11,704 nucleotides of DNA, taken from the NCBI GenBank assembly GCA_964595035.1, contig CAZQNW010000034.1, forward strand, positions 1 through 11,704, read 5' to 3'. This DNA comes from JAKASV01 sp964595035. Lineage in GTDB: Bacteria > Babelota > Babeliae > Babelales > Vermiphilaceae. Made by a program: the position numbers and the translations under genes. Under the pieces are notes generated by a model, which did no database searches, had not been told where the DNA came from, and saw nothing but the letters and a program-made list of their open reading frames with translations. Below, in pieces: positions 1-6,644 of this stretch (positions are counted from its first letter, which is position 1; the number at the start of each line of letters is the position of its first letter).

Positions 1-1049
1 CTAGCAGTGGTACTTTATTGCATACATTAACAGATCATACAGGCTTTATTGTATCAGTAGCATTCAGTCCTGATGGATCTAAGCTTGCCACAGGGTCTTA
101 TGATACTACAGCGCGTATTTGGGATACTTGCAGTGGTGCTTTATTGCATACATTAATAGGTCATACAGGCGTTATTTTATCAGTAGTCTTCAGTCCTGAT
201 GGATCCAGGCTCGTTACAGGATCTCACGATAATACTGCTCGTATTTGGGGCACTAATCTTGGTACTTTATTGCATACACTAACAGGTCATACAGGCGCTA
301 TTTTTTCAGTAGCATTCAGTCCTGACGGATCCAAAGTTACTACAGGGTCTAATGATCACACTGCTCGTATTTGGGATACTAATCTTGGTACTTTATTGCA
401 TACATTAACAGACCATACACATATGATTGAATCAGTAGCATTCAGTTCTGATGGATCCAAGCTTGTTACAGGGTCTTGGGATAACACAGCGCGTATTTGG
501 GATACTCATCTTGGTACTTCATTGCATACATTAAGAGATCATACAGATGCTATTTTATCAGTAGCATTCAGTCCTGATGGATCCAAACTTGCTACAGGAT
601 CTCATGATCGTACAGCGCGTATTTGGGATACCAGTAGTGGTACTTTATTGCATACATTAACAGATCATACAGGCACTATTTTTTCAGTAGCATTCAGTTC
701 TGATGGATCTAAGCTTGCTACAGGATCCTGGGATAACACAGCACGTATTTGGGATACTTGCAGTGGTGCTTTATTGCATACATTAAGAGGTCATACAGGC
801 GTTATTTTATCAGTAGTCTTCAGTCCTGATGGATCCAAGCTTGCTACAGGATCTGACGATACTACAGCTCGCATATGGTACGATACACGAGTAGAAAATC
901 ATAATGCAATGCGCAGAACAGCTTTAGCTTTGGCATGTGCACTGCATCCTCGTTTAGGTGAACATTCACCTGCCCAGTTGCTTGATGGTTTTGTTTTACG
1001 GGATATTATGGAATTAGCACGTCCTGAAAGTTTTGGCCCTATTGAATAA
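1..1049 (+). CDS. WD40-repeat beta-propeller protein, 5' end cut by window
   Basis: The reading frame is open from position 3 and continues upstream of the window. The first possible start inside, a TTG at 18, is only a leucine within a repeat (TSSGTLLHTL), so this is a partial gene. Seven complete 42-residue WD40 blades follow, starting at 18, 144, 270, 396, 522, 648 and 774, plus the last residues of an earlier one. Each blade carries the GH or DH pair, SVAFSPDGS, TGS, an Asp turn and RIWD, so the His-Ser/Thr-Asp-Trp tetrad of WD40 blades is present in nearly all. WD40 propellers are protein-binding scaffolds. A 56-residue non-repeat tail (879-1046) with the segment LLDGFVLRDIMELARP ends the protein and recurs in the next gene. 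Export is inferred from that paralogue, because the N-terminus is not visible. A seven-blade propeller or more is likely; the partner is unknown. Confidence 0.93.
   Translation, partial: SSGTLLHTLTDHTGFIVSVAFSPDGSKLATGSYDTTARIWDTCSGALLHTLIGHTGVILSVVFSPDGSRLVTGSHDNTARIWGTNLGTLLHTLTGHTGAIFSVAFSPDGSKVTTGSNDHTARIWDTNLGTLLHTLTDHTHMIESVAFSSDGSKLVTGSWDNTARIWDTHLGTSLHTLRDHTDAILSVAFSPDGSKLATGSHDRTARIWDTSSGTLLHTLTDHTGTIFSVAFSSDGSKLATGSWDNTARIWDTCSGALLHTLRGHTGVILSVVFSPDGSKLATGSDDTTARIWYDTRVENHNAMRRTALALACALHPRLGEHSPAQLLDGFVLRDIMELARPESFGPIE
18..899 (+). repeat. Seven tandem 126-nt WD40-coding units
   Basis: Units of exactly 126 nt without indels. They are similar at DNA level (most contain GGATCCAAGCTT or close variants), which indicates recent expansion or homogenisation. 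Units 2 and 7 share a long distinctive stretch coding GHTGVILSVVF, preceded in both by the CSGALLHTL variant, which suggests a copy-paste event between non-adjacent units. Confidence 0.9.
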
Positions 1050-1084
1050 GACCAACCTGCTCAGCATGAACATCAAGGACTTTT

Positions 1085-1089
1085 AAGGA
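1085..1089 (+). promoter_or_regulatory. Shine-Dalgarno for second WD40 gene
   Basis: AAGGA lies 7 nt before the ATG at 1097. The 47-nt gap from the preceding WD40 gene contains no clear promoter or terminator, so the two genes may share a transcript. Confidence 0.7.
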
Positions 1090-1096
1090 AAATATT

Positions 1097-2239
1097 ATGA
1101 AAACAAACTTATTTATCGTATCTCTTTTTGCACTTACAGCAATTACTCATACCAATTATCAGATTGCCGCTGCCGCACCCGACCCTAGACATCCAATACA
1201 AAGCAGAATTTTAGGAGATCATACAGGCATTATTTTTTCAGTAGCATTCAGTCCTGATGGATCAAAGCTTGCTACAGGATCTTTTGATCGTACAGCGCGT
1301 ATTTGGGATACTAGCAGTGGTACTTTATTGCGTACATTAACAGGTCATATAGACGCTATTTCTTCAGTAGCATTCAGTCCTGATGGATCCAAGCTTGTTA
1401 CAGGATCTCATGATCGTACAGCGCGCATTTGTGATACTAGTAGTGGTACTTTATTGCGTACATTAACAGGTCATATAGACGCTATTTCTTCAGTAGCATT
1501 CAGTCCTGATGGATCCAAGCTTGTTACAGGATCTCATGATCGTACAGCGCGCATTTGTGATACTAGTAGTGGTACTTTATTGCATAGATTAACATGTCAT
1601 ACAGACACTATTAGATCAGTAGCCTTCAGTCCTGATGGATCCAAACTTGCTACAGGATCTTATGATCGTACAGCTCGTATTTGTGATAGTAGCAGTGGTA
1701 CTTTATTGCATACATTCACAGGTCATACGGACCCTATTTTATCAGTAGCCTTCAGTCCTGATGGATCCAAACTTGCTACAGGGTCTTGGGATAACACAGC
1801 TCGTATTTGGGTTACTAATCTTGGTACTTTATTGTATACATTAAGAGGTCATACACACTTTATTAGATCAGTAGCTTTCAGTCCTGATGGATCAAAGTTT
1901 GCTACAGGATCTCATGATCGTACAGCGCGTATGTGGGATACTAGCAGTGGTACTTTATTGCATACATTAAGAGGTCATACAGGCGCTATTTTTTCAGTAG
2001 CATTCAGTCCTGATGGATCCAAGCTTGCTACAGGGTCTCATGATCGTACAGCTCGCATATGGTACGATACACGAGCAGAAAATCATGATGCAATGCAAAA
2101 AGCTGCTTTAGCTTTGGCATGTGCACTTATTCCTCGATTACGTGAAAGTTCACCTGCCGGGTTGCTTGATGGTTTTGTTTTGAAGGATATTATGGAATTA
2201 GTCCGTCCTGATAGTTTTGGTCCTATTGCTATTGAATAA
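1097..2239 (+). CDS. Exported seven-bladed WD40-repeat protein
   Basis: This 380-residue protein starts with a Sec-type signal peptide: MKTNLF, a hydrophobic core, and AAAAP as the likely cleavage area near residues 24-27. Seven 42-residue WD40 blades follow (residues about 36-322), enough for one closed propeller. Blades 2 and 3 are identical in protein and DNA. Blades 2, 3 and 4 read ICD instead of IWD, losing the structural tryptophan, and blade 5 reads IWV. The last 58 residues are non-repeat and match the tail of the preceding gene at 43 of the first 55 positions. The two genes are tandem paralogues. WD40 propellers usually scaffold protein-protein contacts; in a host-associated bacterium an exported one may act on or in the host, but that is inference. 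The start is supported by AAGGA 7 nt upstream. Confidence 0.95.
   Translation: MKTNLFIVSLFALTAITHTNYQIAAAAPDPRHPIQSRILGDHTGIIFSVAFSPDGSKLATGSFDRTARIWDTSSGTLLRTLTGHIDAISSVAFSPDGSKLVTGSHDRTARICDTSSGTLLRTLTGHIDAISSVAFSPDGSKLVTGSHDRTARICDTSSGTLLHRLTCHTDTIRSVAFSPDGSKLATGSYDRTARICDSSSGTLLHTFTGHTDPILSVAFSPDGSKLATGSWDNTARIWVTNLGTLLYTLRGHTHFIRSVAFSPDGSKFATGSHDRTARMWDTSSGTLLHTLRGHTGAIFSVAFSPDGSKLATGSHDRTARIWYDTRAENHDAMQKAALALACALIPRLRESSPAGLLDGFVLKDIMELVRPDSFGPIAIE
1202..2083 (+). repeat. Seven tandem 126-nt WD40-coding units, second array
   Basis: Units start at about 1202, 1328, 1454, 1580, 1706, 1832 and 1958 in constant 126-nt register. The stretches 1331-1456 and 1457-1582 are identical base for base, and the identity runs a little beyond one unit (1316-1457 against 1442-1583). 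Variants such as WDNTARIW and TNLGTL also occur in the first array, so units have been exchanged between the two genes. Confidence 0.92.
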
Positions 2240-2254
2240 GAGTAACATACATAC

Positions 2255-2282
2255 GTTAATGTATTAGCAGCAATACATTAAC
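2255..2282 (+). terminator. Perfect 11-bp hairpin after the WD40 genes
   Basis: GTTAATGTATT (2255-2265) and AATACATTAAC (2272-2282) are exact reverse complements around the six-base loop AGCAGC. The stem is AT-rich and there is no T-run after it, so it is not a classic intrinsic terminator. It could be a weak terminator, a 3'-end stabiliser, or a dyad operator for the next gene, whose possible -35 box overlaps the right arm. Confidence 0.45.
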
Positions 2283-2304
2283 ACTATCAACATTAAATTA
2301 TAAC
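2278..2304 (+). promoter_or_regulatory. Possible promoter for the 137-aa gene
   Basis: TTAACA (2278-2283) and TATAAC (2299-2304) each match the sigma-70 consensus at 5 of 6 positions, but the spacer is only 15 nt, shorter than usual. The -35 box lies in the right arm of the 2255-2282 hairpin. Confidence 0.3.
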
Positions 2305-2325
2305 ATACCAAAAATAAGGATTTCT

Positions 2326-2739
2326 ATGATAAAATCATTTAATGCTTCTTATCGCTTTTTACCTGCAATATTAACAAACTTAGGAATTAACCCAATTCAA
2401 GCGCCAGCTATAACCTTTTCAGACTTTATACGCAAAGCAATGTACAAGCCTGTCAGCGATAGACATAAAAAATATATTTTAAATGCACCTTTTTGCACAA
2501 ATGACACAGGAATTCGAGCATGCGGTACACAATGTGAACATATTAAAAATATCTATGTTTCTTCAGATTTAAAAACCAATAAAGGCTCAATTATTCTCAC
2601 CATACAAAACCCCTATTATTACAAAGATCTGTATTTTAAAGGAACTTGGGATACAGCTGATATGAATATCACAATTTGGTGTGAACTCATGCCTGAACGG
2701 GCATTAGCTGAAATATCCCTTTTTAATTCGATCGATTAA
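2326..2739 (+). CDS. Hypothetical protein, 137 aa
   Basis: I do not recognise this protein. The ATG at 2326 has AAGGA five bases upstream (2316-2320), so it is probably real. The first 26 residues are mildly hydrophobic and end in INPIQA, which could be a poor signal peptide, but I would not rely on it. The middle has three cysteines close together (C57, C66, C70) and a fourth at C119. The pattern C-x8-C-x3-C is followed by alternating hydrophobic stretches (GSIILTIQNPYYY; YFKGTWDTADMNITIW) that look like beta strands. It sits 86 nt after the WD40 pair and converges on the kinase gene. It could be a disulfide-bonded exported protein or a small metal-binding protein; neither is shown. Confidence 0.7.
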   Translation: MIKSFNASYRFLPAILTNLGINPIQAPAITFSDFIRKAMYKPVSDRHKKYILNAPFCTNDTGIRACGTQCEHIKNIYVSSDLKTNKGSIILTIQNPYYYKDLYFKGTWDTADMNITIWCELMPERALAEISLFNSID

Positions 2740-2755
2740 AAATAACAAGGCCAAA

Positions 2756-2774
2756 ACGATTTACTCAAAATCGT
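2756..2774. terminator. Small hairpin between convergent genes
   Basis: ACGATTT (2756-2762) and AAATCGT (2768-2774) form a 7-bp stem with loop ACTCA in the gap between the convergent 137-aa gene and the kinase gene. There is no good T-run on either strand, so a terminator role is only suggested by position. Confidence 0.3.
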
Positions 2775-2836
2775 ACACAAACCAACAATATTAGAATGTA
2801 CTAATGAGATAAATAAAGAAACTTTAACATATTAGG

Positions 2837-3955
2837 TCAGCTCTTTTGAGCCGGATACACTTGCAACATTTCTTTGATTATGGCTTGTAATTGAGTCTTC
2901 ATGTTTTCTAATGTCAGCAGTCCTGTTTTTGCACCTATATGTCCAATAACTGAAGCACTATTAAGCATACCGGCTCGTATTGAATCTTGTATAGAAAACC
3001 CTTGGGTATACATACCGACAAATCCGGAACCAAAGGCATCACCTGCTCCAAGGGAACTAACGACAGGAACCGTTAAACTTGGATGAAAATAGATATGATT
3101 ATCATAGCTTACGTATACACCTTCTTTGCCATTCGTTACTATAACAATCTCAGGTCCACGATCATGAACCTCTTTAAAGAATGTATATAAACTAAAGCAC
3201 ATACCTTGATGCATTAAAGGCTCTTTCAATAATGATGGCATATGAGCAGGTTGAACGTACTGCTTTTTCTCTAGCATTCTCATTTGCAACTTACGGTCTT
3301 CCTGTACTAAAGCAGCCATACAATAACATGCTTCCGAAGCATTCAGCGTAAGAATATCTATAGAGCTCATGGATGCGCACAAAACAGACGAACCTACCAA
3401 CATTTGACTTGTTCCGGGATTAACGGCTACCATTTTATGGTATTTTTTAGCACGTTGCACAATGGGCAACAAAAGATCACCGGCAGGGCCACTTAACGAT
3501 GTAATATAGATTACATCTGCCCACTGTATCGCTTCATCAGGAATTTCATTAACAGATAAGGTTACATTAGTGCCCCGGTATACCAGTACCACACGATTAC
3601 CTTCTTCTGTCGGCATAATAAATGATGTTGCTGTCGGTTCATCGTCCGAGATGATAGCAAACCGTGTATCAACATGATTTGTGATAAGTGACTGCAATAC
3701 AAAAGCTCCTTCTTGATCATGACCGATTTTAAAAAACGCAGAGACCTCGTGTCCCAAGCGTGCAAAGCCAACAGCTGTATTTGTTGCTCCACCACCTGTA
3801 TGGTACTCGAGTGCTTCAATTTCTACCTTTTTCCCATCTTCAAATATCAAAAAGGAGCGCCTGCCTTCTTGCAGGCACAGATTCATCATCTGTGCCTGTT
3901 TATATGTTATGAATACATCTTTTGTCGCACCACCAATGGTCAATATACGTTTCAT
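2837..3955 (-). CDS. PfkB/ribokinase-family carbohydrate or nucleoside kinase
   Basis: A 372-residue ATP-dependent kinase of the PfkB (ribokinase) family, which phosphorylates sugars or nucleosides in the cytoplasm. Visible marks: N-terminal strand MKRILTIGGATKDVF; the first signature around GGGATNTAVGFARLG (54-68); an N-x-x-E magnesium-site motif in LNASEA (N205, E208); and the second signature GAGDAFGSGF (303-312) with catalytic base D306 and the anion hole. Between N-x-x-E and the VIVTNGKEGV strand (271-280) there are about 60 residues, roughly 30 more than is usual, so a lineage-specific insertion or lid extension lies at 217-265. Substrate cannot be assigned. The gene starts 6 nt after the lon stop codon and has no clear Shine-Dalgarno, which suggests translational coupling to lon. 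Confidence 0.92.
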   Translation of the reverse strand: MKRILTIGGATKDVFITYKQAQMMNLCLQEGRRSFLIFEDGKKVEIEALEYHTGGGATNTAVGFARLGHEVSAFFKIGHDQEGAFVLQSLITNHVDTRFAIISDDEPTATSFIMPTEEGNRVVLVYRGTNVTLSVNEIPDEAIQWADVIYITSLSGPAGDLLLPIVQRAKKYHKMVAVNPGTSQMLVGSSVLCASMSSIDILTLNASEACYCMAALVQEDRKLQMRMLEKKQYVQPAHMPSLLKEPLMHQGMCFSLYTFFKEVHDRGPEIVIVTNGKEGVYVSYDNHIYFHPSLTVPVVSSLGAGDAFGSGFVGMYTQGFSIQDSIRAGMLNSASVIGHIGAKTGLLTLENMKTQLQAIIKEMLQVYPAQKS

Positions 3956-3961
3956 AGTTTA

Positions 3962-6328
3962 TTAACGCTGTCGTATTATTTTTCGTTTTCCTTCTGGCAA
4001 CAATACATGTTTCATGACCTCATTGGCATGATGAACCCAAATAACATCTATACCTTTTGTTATATCTTCCATGCCCAAGACATCATGTTTATTTTTTAGA
4101 GGCAAAATAACATGAGAAACATTATTACGCTTTGCCGCTAAAATCTTCTCCTTTATTCCACCGATTGGCATAACCTCGCCACTTAAATTAAGTTCTCCTG
4201 TCATAGCATACTGAGCATTAATCGGTCGCTTTGTTAACGCTGAAAGAATGGATGTCAGCATTGTTATTCCTGCGGATGGACCATCTTTAGGAATAGCACC
4301 TGCCGGCACATGGATGTGCAGATCATGCGACGTGAATACCGTATCAGGAATATTGAACTCCTGCGCATGTGCTCGTGCATAACTCATTGCAGCTTGCGCC
4401 GATTCTTTCATGACTTCCCCTAAATGACCGGTTAATATTAACTTACCCTGACCAGGCATAAGAACAGCTTCAATACGTATCATTTCTCCACCGCAAGGGG
4501 TCCAAGCAAGCCCGTTACTAATACCAACAAGGTTTTCGCGTTGAACATCATCACTCAGAAACTTACGCGGCCCCAAATAGGTTTCAATATTATGGGTATC
4601 GAATGTTAATATTTTATGTTCCTGCACATAACTACGGGCCACCTTGGAGCATAGTTTATGAATTAAGCGCTCAAGCTCTCTCACTCCAGATTCACGCGTA
4701 TAATTGCTTATTAAATCAGCTAAAACTTCATCTGAAATTTGAAAGTCGTGACCTTGTAACCCCGCTTCAGTAATTCCTCTTGCAACAAGGTATTGTTTGG
4801 CAATCGCCATTTTTTCTTCAAGCGTGTAGCCTGACAACTCTATGATCTCCATACGGTCACGCAATGGGCCTGAAATAGTCTCTAATGAGTTAGCTGTTGC
4901 GATGAACATAACCTTGGATAAATCAAATGGAACACCTAAGTAGTTATCATAAAAAGCTTTATTTTGCTGTGGATCTAAAACTTCAAGCATTGCTGCAGAT
5001 GGGTCACCTCTAAAATCAGACCCTATTTTATCAAGCTCATCGATCACAATTACCGGATTGGATGACCCTGCCTTTTTCACAGCCTGAATAAACCTTCCCG
5101 GCAATGAGCCGACATAGGTTCTTCGATGACCACGGATTTCAGCCTCATCCTTTACGCCACCAAGCGATATGCGTACATACCTCCTATTAAGGCATCGCGC
5201 AATTGACTGACCCAAAGAAGTTTTTCCTGTCCCTGGAGGCCCGATGAAACATAAAATCGGAGATGCTCCATCCATCTTTAAATTACATACCGATATGAAG
5301 TCCAAAATACGCTCTTTAATATCAGTAAGTCCATAATGATCTTCATCAAGTATTTTTTTAGCTCGCTCAATATCAAGATTATCTTCTGTAAAGGTACCCC
5401 AAGGCAACGCAAGCACCCAATCAAGATAGGTACGCAATACACCTGCTTCCATTGAATCAGGAGCCATACGTTCAAGTCTATTAATTTGACGACTTACCTC
5501 GTTACGTACCTCTTCTGTCATAAGAACTTTATCAAGACGCCGCCGATATGCATCAATTTCCTCAGCATCATCATCACCGAGTTCACTCTTAATTGCTCGG
5601 ATTTGCTCGCGCAAATAAAACTCTTTCTGAGCCTTATTCATTGATTCCCGCGCTCTGTTTTTTATGCCTTCTTCAAGCTCAACAACTTCAAGCTCTCTAC
5701 ACAAATACTGATATATGGTCTCTAAAAACTGACTCATAGTTGGAACCTCAAGAAGTTTTTGGCCCTGTTCTACCGTCAAATTTAAATGCGACAAAACAAA
5801 ATCCGTAATCTTTTCAGGTTCCTGCATCCTTGCAATAATTGAATAGAAATCGGGGCTAAAAAATTGCCCCGCTGATGCCATCTTTTCAGCTATATTCTTT
5901 ATGTTGTTTATCTGCGCTACAATCTGAACATCTGTCGAATCATAACTCATTTCAATTTTTTCAACATAAGCCTGAATCCCATCCTCATTTGTCATTAACT
6001 CATGCACACGCGCTTTTGCTATACCCTGAACAAGAACTTTAACCCCTCCTTCAGGAATATTTATAAGCCGCATTATAGAAGCCATAGTACCAATGGAATA
6101 TAAATCCTCCGTTCCTATGGTATTTTGACTATCAGACTGTTTCTTTGCAGCTAACAAAAGAACCGTTTTTGATGAATCCAATGCCGCCCGAACCCCCTTG
6201 ATAATCCTCTCATCAAGTATGAGTAACGGAACTAACATATGGGGAAAAACGACAACATCCATCGTAGGAATAACATGAAGCATTTCGCATGACTCTTGCT
6301 GGCTGTCTTTCGTCTGTATAGTCTTCAT
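3962..6328 (-). CDS. lon: ATP-dependent endopeptidase Lon
   Basis: Lon is a cytoplasmic AAA+ serine protease that degrades misfolded and regulatory proteins. From the ATG at 6328 it has 788 residues, close to E. coli Lon (784). In this numbering: N-terminal substrate-binding domain (about 15-220, DVVVFPHM near its start); coiled-coil region around 220-270; AAA+ domain with Walker A GPPGTGKT (363-370), Walker B VIVIDELDKI (426-435) and PLRDR in the sensor region; and the protease domain with catalytic S685 in PKDGPSAG and K728 in GGIKEK, the usual 43 residues apart. All catalytic parts are intact. The open frame extends to a TTG at 6454, but the extra 42 residues (MGNCCFFVL...) do not resemble Lon and that TTG lacks a ribosome site, so I prefer the ATG at 6328. 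It is probably co-transcribed with the kinase downstream. Confidence 0.97.
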   Translation of the reverse strand: MKTIQTKDSQQESCEMLHVIPTMDVVVFPHMLVPLLILDERIIKGVRAALDSSKTVLLLAAKKQSDSQNTIGTEDLYSIGTMASIMRLINIPEGGVKVLVQGIAKARVHELMTNEDGIQAYVEKIEMSYDSTDVQIVAQINNIKNIAEKMASAGQFFSPDFYSIIARMQEPEKITDFVLSHLNLTVEQGQKLLEVPTMSQFLETIYQYLCRELEVVELEEGIKNRARESMNKAQKEFYLREQIRAIKSELGDDDAEEIDAYRRRLDKVLMTEEVRNEVSRQINRLERMAPDSMEAGVLRTYLDWVLALPWGTFTEDNLDIERAKKILDEDHYGLTDIKERILDFISVCNLKMDGASPILCFIGPPGTGKTSLGQSIARCLNRRYVRISLGGVKDEAEIRGHRRTYVGSLPGRFIQAVKKAGSSNPVIVIDELDKIGSDFRGDPSAAMLEVLDPQQNKAFYDNYLGVPFDLSKVMFIATANSLETISGPLRDRMEIIELSGYTLEEKMAIAKQYLVARGITEAGLQGHDFQISDEVLADLISNYTRESGVRELERLIHKLCSKVARSYVQEHKILTFDTHNIETYLGPRKFLSDDVQRENLVGISNGLAWTPCGGEMIRIEAVLMPGQGKLILTGHLGEVMKESAQAAMSYARAHAQEFNIPDTVFTSHDLHIHVPAGAIPKDGPSAGITMLTSILSALTKRPINAQYAMTGELNLSGEVMPIGGIKEKILAAKRNNVSHVILPLKNKHDVLGMEDITKGIDVIWVHHANEVMKHVLLPEGKRKIIRQR

Positions 6329-6496
6329 TGCACCCCCCGCCCTTAACCTTTTTTTTGCATCATGTATGTGAATAGACACTAAACGACATACAACTTTACT
6401 GTCCCTAATACGTAGCTTAAGGAAACTTAAAACAAAAAAACAACAGTTCCCCAAAAAAGGAATAAAATCTTCTTCTGGAAAATACTTTTTGCTCTC

Positions 6497-6523
6497 TTGA
6501 CAATTTCCTAGCTTGAGTAATAT
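6497..6523 (+). promoter_or_regulatory. Possible upstream promoter toward ankyrin gene
   Basis: Exact TTGACA (6497-6502) is followed 15 nt later by TAATAT (6518-6523, 4 of 6 matches). The short spacer makes it weaker than the box at 6580. Confidence 0.25.
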
Positions 6524-6579
6524 TCAATAAAAAGGTATTTATTAAATAGAAAAACATGCGAATAAAACAATGTTGTGCA

Positions 6580-6608
6580 TTGACAGATCATATAAATAGA
6601 CACATACT
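6580..6608 (+). promoter_or_regulatory. Probable sigma-70 promoter of the large ankyrin gene
   Basis: Exact -35 TTGACA (6580-6585), a 17-nt spacer and CATACT (6603-6608, 4 of 6 matches to TATAAT). A TATAAA at 6591-6596 is too near this -35 to pair with it. Transcription would start near 6615, giving a leader of about 30 nt. Confidence 0.5.
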
Positions 6609-6633
6609 ACACACAACTATTTATTTTTTAACA

Positions 6634-6639
6634 AGGGAG
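6634..6639 (+). promoter_or_regulatory. Shine-Dalgarno of the large ankyrin gene
   Basis: AGGGAG lies five bases before the ATG at 6645 and fixes that start. Confidence 0.65.
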
Positions 6640-6644
6640 TACTC

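Larger units (their letters stand above)
6329..6644. other. Divergent intergenic region between lon and ankyrin gene
   Basis: About 316 nt without a convincing gene. On the minus strand it carries the lon leader, which just before the ATG has a G-rich stretch (GGGCGGGGGG) followed by TGCA; I find no confident lon promoter and no CIRCE-type heat-shock dyad. On the plus strand it has two exact TTGACA boxes (6497-6502 and 6580-6585). An in-frame extension of lon to 6454 is the only coding potential, and I reject it. Confidence 0.6.

Noticed and set aside
18..20. TTG at 18 as the start of the first WD40 gene
   Set aside because: The frame is open to the window edge, and the upstream codons (SSGTL) continue the repeat, so the true start lies outside.
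1..2239. CRISPR-like or satellite array
   Set aside because: The regular 126-nt repeats are coding, in frame, and translate to WD40 blades without spacers.
3713..4099. 128-aa open frame on the + strand across the lon-kinase junction
   Set aside because: It lies antisense to two clear genes, is rich in Phe, Tyr and Cys without recognisable motifs, and has no sign of selection; a shadow frame.
6329..6454. 42-residue N-terminal extension of Lon from a TTG at 6454
   Set aside because: The extension does not look like Lon, the TTG has no ribosome site, and the ATG at 6328 gives the normal family length.
6480..6530. CIRCE-type heat-shock operator upstream of lon
   Set aside because: CTC and GAG elements are present (GCTCTC ... 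TTGAGTAA), but the arms do not pair as the TTAGCACTC-N9-GAGTGCTAA dyad does.
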